A stretch of 33,185 bases of DNA from an uncultured Bacilli bacterium. GTDB taxonomy: Bacteria > Bacillota_I > Bacilli_A > RF39 > UBA660. The position numbers and the translations under genes are program-made. Below are positions 27,643-33,185 of this stretch, piece after piece; position 1 is the stretch's first letter; every line of letters begins with the position of its first letter. The notes beneath the pieces are model-generated. The model ran no database searches. It saw only the letters and a program-made list of their open reading frames with translations, and was not told where the DNA came from. The DNA is taken from NCBI GenBank assembly GCA_947627635.1, contig CANQWT010000008.1:1-33185 (forward strand). Direction: 5' to 3'.

Positions 27643-29211
27643 TTATAATGTGAAGACGAATGGGTCTTCTTTGGTTCCAGTACCACTAAGTTGAACATTG
27701 GATTTTAGATATACAACAGGCCTTACAGTAGTACGTGTACTGTAGGCACTATGACTATTTATTTCTCCATTAGCTGACACAAAGAACACATGAGCCATAT
27801 TGACAGATGATGGTGTAATAGTCCATTGAAAAGTATCATTATTTATTGGATTTATACTTTTAAATATCCAGTCATTATTTCTGCATGGATTTGTATTATA
27901 TTGTTCTGATTTTTGAGTTAAGCATGCAGTTTCACTTGTTGCATAACCGTAGTCACTTGGATAAATTAGTCCTACTTTTCCAAGCCATGATATAGATCTT
28001 TCACTTGTACAAGTTCCATTTGTTTTACATGTAATTGTTCCATGCTCACATTCATAAAGTTTATTTGTTTTAGTCTGATTAGTACTACAAGCACCCAAAT
28101 ACCACTTTGTATCTCCTATCATTTTTTGAGCTTCAGTTGTTAATCCAGTATTTGTGAAATCACAGTCCACAGTTTCACTTTCATTTTCTTCCAAATTGCC
28201 TCGTGGACATTTTCCGCTTTCACTCTCCCAATAGAGGCTTCCTTTTCCATCTGAGGCAAGAGGATTAGTTTCATATCCAGGATTTAGTAGCATCATTAGT
28301 CTTGCATCCGTCCAGTTATTACTTCCGTAATTACTTTCTGAAGAACCTACACCACTTTGCTTGTTATCTAATGAAATGATTTTACCAGTGCTTGTTTTTA
28401 GAGGACTATTTTTTATGAGTTTTATTCTTTGTTCTTTCTCTCCTTTTTCATTTTCGACTGTAAATACTCCAATAATCCTCCACCCAGCTTTTTCTCCATT
28501 AAAAGTTACATAATTGTTCGGATCAGTTCCTATATATCTATAATCCGTTAAATCATCATAAGTCCAATCTGTTTGCTGGCTTCCTGCTTCATGGTGATAG
28601 ATAAACATTTTATCTTTTGTTTCGTCATTATATCCCGTGTTCTCTTCGTTAATGTATTCTTTCATTGGTATATCTTCTGGTATTGTAAATTTTGTTTCTT
28701 CAAATAAATGTCCATTACTTGGAATATTTAAATCAAATTTTTCTAATCCAACGTCTAATTTGAGTTGTATTGTTTGACTACTTTCAGTTTTATTTCTTAC
28801 TCTTATTTTGTATGTTTCTGTTATATCTTTATCTATCTTTCTTCCTTTATCTTCAGGTGGTATTTGAAGTGCATTTCCAACTATATATCCTATTTCTAAA
28901 TTATTTGGGAATGTTCCTATATAATAAAGGAGATATCTTGCAGTCCTATCATTATTATTTTTTAAGGTAATTGTAAACTCTTTGGTTTCTCCTTGATTTA
29001 CTACTAACTTGTCTGTCTCTACATTATCAACTTTCAACTCTCCTGTTAGGGTTCCAGTAATAATTCTTATGGCTTCTTTCTGTTCACTACTTACTGTGAA
29101 CATAGCATAACTAAAGTATCCCACTACTATGAAAATGCTTAATATTGCTATTACAATTAAATAACTTTTTTCTATCTTCATTCTTTTTAGAAATAACTTT
29201 AATGTTCTCAT
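27643..29211 (-). CDS. Surface-anchored protein; N-terminal TM plus TasA/camelysin-like segment, C-terminal WRIIGVF...RPVVYLKSNV domain
   Basis: Single N-terminal TM, then LVVNQGETKEFTITLKNNNDRTARY. C-terminal pattern resembles a surface-protein family of uncultured gut Firmicutes (from memory). Start moved to MRTLKL because the ORF-track ATG overlaps the -10. Confidence 0.7.
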   Translation of the reverse strand: MRTLKLFLKRMKIEKSYLIVIAILSIFIVVGYFSYAMFTVSSEQKEAIRIITGTLTGELKVDNVETDKLVVNQGETKEFTITLKNNNDRTARYLLYYIGTFPNNLEIGYIVGNALQIPPEDKGRKIDKDITETYKIRVRNKTESSQTIQLKLDVGLEKFDLNIPSNGHLFEETKFTIPEDIPMKEYINEENTGYNDETKDKMFIYHHEAGSQQTDWTYDDLTDYRYIGTDPNNYVTFNGEKAGWRIIGVFTVENEKGEKEQRIKLIKNSPLKTSTGKIISLDNKQSGVGSSESNYGSNNWTDARLMMLLNPGYETNPLASDGKGSLYWESESGKCPRGNLEENESETVDCDFTNTGLTTEAQKMIGDTKWYLGACSTNQTKTNKLYECEHGTITCKTNGTCTSERSISWLGKVGLIYPSDYGYATSETACLTQKSEQYNTNPCRNNDWIFKSINPINNDTFQWTITPSSVNMAHVFFVSANGEINSHSAYSTRTTVRPVVYLKSNVQLSGTGTKEDPFVFTL

Positions 29212-29230
29212 ATGACACCATCCTAGTGTC

Positions 29231-29258
29231 ATTATATATCATTAAAAGTACCCCCCCC
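29231..29258 (-). promoter_or_regulatory. Promoter with G8 homopolymer at the -35/spacer
   Basis: Minus strand GGGGGGGG-TACTTTTAATGATA-TATAAT upstream of the surface gene. Confidence 0.55.
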
Positions 29259-29286
29259 GATTTATGAAAATTTAGCATAAGAAAAA

Positions 29287-29305
29287 GCATGGGATACAAC
29301 CATAC
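29287..29305 (-). terminator. Terminator of ORF 29341-30129
   Basis: GTATGG-N7-CCATGC then TTTTTC on the minus strand. Confidence 0.7.
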
Positions 29306-29340
29306 TTTATTGATTAAATTAAATAAGTTTTATAGAAAAT

Positions 29341-30129
29341 TTATTTCTCTACTTTTTCTAAGACATAACTACCTGACTGATATACAAAATAATAAGTTAG
29401 TAGAGGAATGTTTGCCTCATTTGCTTTAACCTGTTCATTTATTGCATTACTATATTCAGGAGTTTGTAGAAAAATCTTAGCATAAATTGCATTCAAATCG
29501 AATAGTGGAGCTTGTCCTCCAGCAATAGCTTCAACACTATTATAAAATTGGAAACCTTCATCAACATAGTAAAGTTGTCGAACTTGTACTTTAATATCCT
29601 TTGTTTCCTTGTTTTGAGTTCCTGATACAAAAATATTATAAGTTTTATATGGATAAGTATCAACATTCATCTTTAAAAATTGTGTGTTTTCTTGATCATA
29701 GAAGAAACAAGTTTCCTGGTCTTGACAAGTTGTCTCTGCTTCACTAAAATGTGTATTTTCTCCAAAGTATCGTCCTAAAATCTCATTGACTTTAGTAAGA
29801 GAAACCCCTTTTGTAAAATCAACATATTCTGTATCTCGAATTGAATCTATAAAACGAAGGGCTTGTTCATGATTTAAATTCGTTTTATCAAACGCACCAT
29901 AAGGTAACATTCCATCATAGAAATTGATTTTAGTAAGAACAGAATTTTTTTGAGCTTCTGATAACTCTTGTTCTACTATCTCTTCTTTTACCTCTTTTTC
30001 AGTTTCTTTTTTTCTTTCAGCTTCTTCTTTTAAATAACGACTAACACCATAATAGGCTACTCCTGAAAGGATCAATAGTACAATTACTACAATAATAACT
30101 TTCCATTTGGATTTTCTTTCTACGTACAT
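29341..30129 (-). CDS. Hypothetical single-TM extracytoplasmic protein
   Basis: N-terminal TM (KVIIVVIVLLILSGVAYYGV), charged linker, soluble domain; no recognised family. Confidence 0.78.
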   Translation of the reverse strand: MYVERKSKWKVIIVVIVLLILSGVAYYGVSRYLKEEAERKKETEKEVKEEIVEQELSEAQKNSVLTKINFYDGMLPYGAFDKTNLNHEQALRFIDSIRDTEYVDFTKGVSLTKVNEILGRYFGENTHFSEAETTCQDQETCFFYDQENTQFLKMNVDTYPYKTYNIFVSGTQNKETKDIKVQVRQLYYVDEGFQFYNSVEAIAGGQAPLFDLNAIYAKIFLQTPEYSNAINEQVKANEANIPLLTYYFVYQSGSYVLEKVEK

Positions 30130-30232
30130 AAAATCACTCCTATCTTCTTAATTATATCAAATAATTATGAAAGATTTTACTATCCTATACAAATTTTTTT
30201 AGACTTTACATCCAAATATTTCGAAAGAAAAA

Positions 30233-30250
30233 GACAATTTTAAAATTGCC
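30233..30250 (-). terminator. Terminator of ftsZ
   Basis: GGCAATTTT-AAAATTGTC then TTTTTC on the minus strand. Confidence 0.7.
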
Positions 30251-30261
30251 ATTTCTAATTT

Positions 30262-31413
30262 TTAAAAGTTTTTATCTCTTAAGAATGGAGGAAAATCATA
30301 GTCTCCATCATTGTCACTATCATCTGTATCAATAACAGGAGCTGGCGCTTTTGGCTCTGTAGCAATGTAGTCAAATTCAATATCCTGTCTTGCTCTTCTT
30401 TGTGGAGCTGCTTGAGCAACATTAGAGAAGATAGGTTGTTGAGTTTGCTCTTTTTGTCTTGTGCTTTTATCAAAACCTGTAGCAATTACCGTAACGATTA
30501 CTTCATCAGATAAGTTTTCATTGATGACTGAGCCAAAAATTGTATTGATATCTGTGTTTGCTGCTGCACGAACTACTTCAGCAGCTTGTTCTGCTTCAAA
30601 CAATGTTAAATTAACACCACCTGTAATGTTGATAATAGCATCTGTTGCTCCAGAAATAGATGTCTCCAAAAGTGGGCTAGATACTGCTTGCTTCGCAGCT
30701 TCAATAGCTCGGTCTTCTCCCATACCAATTCCAATTCCAATAATAGCATTTCCAGAATCTTTCATGACTGCTTTTACATCGGCAAAATCCAAATTGACAA
30801 GTCCTACAACAGCAATTAAATCTGAGATAGACTGAACACCACGTCTTAAAACATTGTCAACCTCTTTGAATGCTTCAAGCATAGGAGTTGTTTTATCAAT
30901 AATTTCTCTTAATCTATCATTTGGAATGACAATTAAAGTATCAACGTGTTTCTTTAAGTCTTCAAGACCTTGAAGGGCATTTTGCATTCTTCTTTTTCCT
31001 TCAAAAGTGAATGGTTTTGTAACAATTGCAACAGTTAAAGCTCCAAGAGCTTGAGCAATTTCTGCAACAACAGGAGCAGCACCTGTTCCGGTTCCACCAC
31101 CCATACCACAAGTGATGAACACCATATCTGCCCCACTTAAAGCATCTTCGATTTCCTTTTTAGACTCAACTGCAGCTTCTCTTCCAATATCAGGAGATGC
31201 ACCTGCACCTAAACCATCTGTTAGTGATGCTCCAATTTGGATTTTTACATCTGCTTTTGAATTATTTAAAACTTGCAAATCTGTATTCGCAACAATAAAT
31301 TCAACGCCTTTAACTCCTGATTCTACCATTCTGTTGACAGCATTTCCACCGCCACCACCTAGACCAATGACCTTAATCTTTGCTAGCTGGTCCATTTCTA
31401 ATCCATTTACCAT
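30262..31413 (-). CDS. ftsZ: Cell division protein FtsZ
   Basis: [27 protein letters not shown] tubulin signature; GGAGG RBS. Confidence 0.97.
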   Translation of the reverse strand: MVNGLEMDQLAKIKVIGLGGGGGNAVNRMVESGVKGVEFIVANTDLQVLNNSKADVKIQIGASLTDGLGAGASPDIGREAAVESKKEIEDALSGADMVFITCGMGGGTGTGAAPVVAEIAQALGALTVAIVTKPFTFEGKRRMQNALQGLEDLKKHVDTLIVIPNDRLREIIDKTTPMLEAFKEVDNVLRRGVQSISDLIAVVGLVNLDFADVKAVMKDSGNAIIGIGIGMGEDRAIEAAKQAVSSPLLETSISGATDAIINITGGVNLTLFEAEQAAEVVRAAANTDINTIFGSVINENLSDEVIVTVIATGFDKSTRQKEQTQQPIFSNVAQAAPQRRARQDIEFDYIATEPKAPAPVIDTDDSDNDGDYDFPPFLRDKNF

Positions 31414-31425
31414 ACGATATCCTCC

Positions 31426-32661
31426 CTAATTATCTAAAAAATGTCCAAAAAATTTATTGAGACTTATTTCGCTTCCTATGTTACCTTTCTTTTTTAACGA
31501 CAACAAATTGTTTTGAGCTTCTTCCGTAAACATACTGCCTTCCTCTTCTTGAAAGGTACATTTTTGATGATAATACTTACAACTTCCAAAGACTGTTGAA
31601 AATTGATTGTGCCTTGCTCCTAGTACATTCATATTCCAAACGCTTGCCTTAGAGCCAAATAAATCTTCGACCAAATAGGCAAATCCAGCGAGCTCGCTTA
31701 TACCACCTAATATGATTATATAACTTATTTCACGTTTTGTTAAGTTATTTATTGCACTTTTCGCAAGTTTTAGTATTTCAGTAAGACGTGCTTCTATAAT
31801 TTTAGAAGTTTCTGTTTGATTGATTTGTAAGGTTTTTCCTTCTTGAGTTTCTATTTCCATCCATTCATTATTATCGGCATAGCGAGATGCTGTAATCGCA
31901 AAAGTCTCTTTAATTTTTCTTGCTGCTTTTAAATCAACTTTATAAATAAAGGATAAGTCCTTATCAACATATAAGCTTCCACCTTTAATCATTTCATTTT
32001 TAATGATAATGCCTTTATTATAAATGGAAACTGTTGATGTTTCTTCACCAATGTTGATAATTGCACCCATTTTACGATTAAAATCTTTCGTCTCACAAGT
32101 CTGATAATCCGCTTGTGGAGCAAGAATAGTATCAACTACTTTAATTCCAAGAGACTTGACCACTTGAATATAGGAATAAAGAATTTCCTTAGGCATTGTA
32201 GCCATTACAACTTTGGTTGATAAAGTATGACCTTCTGTTCCCTTTGGGTCTAAAACATTAGGACCATCATCAACGCTAAAAGAGATTGGAAATACGTTTA
32301 CAATTTCTTCATTTACAGGATGTTTTTTAAAAACTGCTTGTTTTAAGACTGCTTTTAAATCATAACCACTTACTGCTTTTTCAAATTCAATAGAACCCTT
32401 TTCCATGGAAAAAGTAGCTTCTAATGGAGGAATAACTAAAATTGCTTCTTCAATCTTCATGCCCAATTGTTCTTCGGATTTCTTAATAGCTGTTTGTAAA
32501 GCCGTTATACTTTCTCTAGGGTCAACAATTTCTTTCTTCTTAATTCCTTTTGTTGGTACGACAACAGATGATAAAACATAAAAGCTATTTTTAATTGCTT
32601 CAAGAACTAACACTTTTATTTTAGAAGAACCAAGTTCAATTCCAGTATAAATCTTCCCCAT
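31426..32661 (-). CDS. ftsA: Cell division protein FtsA (actin-like)
   Basis: [13 protein letters not shown] phosphate-1 motif, [26 protein letters not shown]; directly upstream of ftsZ. Confidence 0.88.
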   Translation of the reverse strand: MGKIYTGIELGSSKIKVLVLEAIKNSFYVLSSVVVPTKGIKKKEIVDPRESITALQTAIKKSEEQLGMKIEEAILVIPPLEATFSMEKGSIEFEKAVSGYDLKAVLKQAVFKKHPVNEEIVNVFPISFSVDDGPNVLDPKGTEGHTLSTKVVMATMPKEILYSYIQVVKSLGIKVVDTILAPQADYQTCETKDFNRKMGAIINIGEETSTVSIYNKGIIIKNEMIKGGSLYVDKDLSFIYKVDLKAARKIKETFAITASRYADNNEWMEIETQEGKTLQINQTETSKIIEARLTEILKLAKSAINNLTKREISYIIILGGISELAGFAYLVEDLFGSKASVWNMNVLGARHNQFSTVFGSCKYYHQKCTFQEEEGSMFTEEAQNNLLSLKKKGNIGSEISLNKFFGHFLDN

Positions 32662-32682
32662 ATTGTTATCCTCCTATTGTTC

Positions 32683-32712
32683 ATTATACACTACCTATTT
32701 TTAAAATGTCAA
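32683..32712 (-). promoter_or_regulatory. ftsA-ftsZ promoter
   Basis: Minus strand TTGACA-18 nt-TATAAT, then AGGAGG RBS. Confidence 0.8.
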
Positions 32713-32744
32713 AAACTAAATAGCGAAATGCAAAAGAAAATAGA

Positions 32745-32780
32745 AAAAGTAGGATTTTCGTCTCTACTCATCCTACTTTT
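32745..32780 (-). terminator. Hairpin terminator between relic and ftsA
   Basis: AAAAGTAGGA / TCCTACTTTT inverted repeat. Confidence 0.6.
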
Positions 32781-32826
32781 CTTTTATTTGAAATAGACTT
32801 TACAAAAATAAATTTTTCTTTTGTAA

Positions 32827-32979
32827 TCATACTTGGCGGAACGAAACATTGTTGTTCACATTACCATTTGTGTTGTTGAATGTGAAAACACCTGCGTTAG
32901 CTTCATTCTCAGCACGACCACCACGGATCATCCATGGGTTGGTCGTATTCACCATCCATGTGTCATCACCGTTCTTCGT
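32827..32979 (-). pseudogene. C-terminal relic of a surface protein
   Basis: Reads TKNGDDTWMVNTTNPWMIRGGRAENEANAGVFTFNNTNGNVNNNVSFRQV*, bounded upstream by an in-frame TAG and lacking a credible start. Confidence 0.6.
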
Positions 32980-33000
32980 CTATCCAACACTAGTTTAACA

Positions 33001-33185
33001 TTAAACGGATAATCTTTGAATAGCTTTTTCACTTAAGCCTGTCACTCTTGTTATGGTTGAAATATCCATATTCTCCCTTAACATATTTCTTGCTACATTG
33101 GTCTTTTCTCGACGTTCTCCTTTCGCTTCGCCCTTTTTCATAGCTTCTTGTCGTATCATATTTTCTGTAACTTCTTGTTTTTCTT
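33001..33185 (-). mobile_element. C-terminus of an Rpn/PD-(D/E)XK-type recombination-promoting nuclease/transposase (partial)
   Basis: Reads EKQEVTENMIRQEAMKKGEAKGERREKTNVARNMLRENMDISTITRVTGLSEKAIQRLSV*, the typical Rpn-family tail; truncated by window edge. Confidence 0.72.

Noticed and set aside
30461-31429. Plus-strand ORFs over ftsZ
   Set aside because: Antisense shadow ORFs of a strongly conserved gene; no separate promoter or RBS support.

Overview
This is an AT-rich Firmicutes/Bacilli-like chromosomal window (an uncultured gut Bacilli or Mollicutes-related lineage is an inference). TGA appears to be a stop codon. Most genes are on the minus strand and look like ordinary chromosome: ywaF-like, diacylglycerol kinase, gltX, yneF, transketolase, FemAB-type transferase, trxB, two GDPDs, an MMPL/RND transporter with a divergent TetR regulator, a YtrA-like GntR/ABC operon, an MBL hydrolase, ftsZ and ftsA. 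There is a complete Bce-type peptide-sensing/resistance module (RR, HK, ABC ATPase, permease). Four solitary tRNA genes are present: Glu-CUC, Gln-CUG, Thr-GGU and Arg-CCG. The most interesting signals are: (1) an array of about 8 degenerate ~80-aa repeats in the extracytoplasmic domain of the MMPL transporter; (2) an unassigned ~110-nt small-RNA gene with a near-consensus promoter, three hairpins and a terminator; (3) a G8 homopolymer at the -35/spacer of a surface-protein promoter, a possible phase-variation switch; (4) a divergent GluRS gene directly downstream of tRNA-Gln(CUG), with tRNA-Glu(CUC) at the far end of the same gene block; (5) matched palindromic operators in the Bce, TetR and GntR loci; (6) a lone plus-strand gene of unknown function bracketed by a tRNA-Thr 3' end and a partial copy of it; (7) an Rpn-family transposase tail abutting a 50-aa relic of a surface protein at the right edge. 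All assignments are from reading the sequence; no searches were run.
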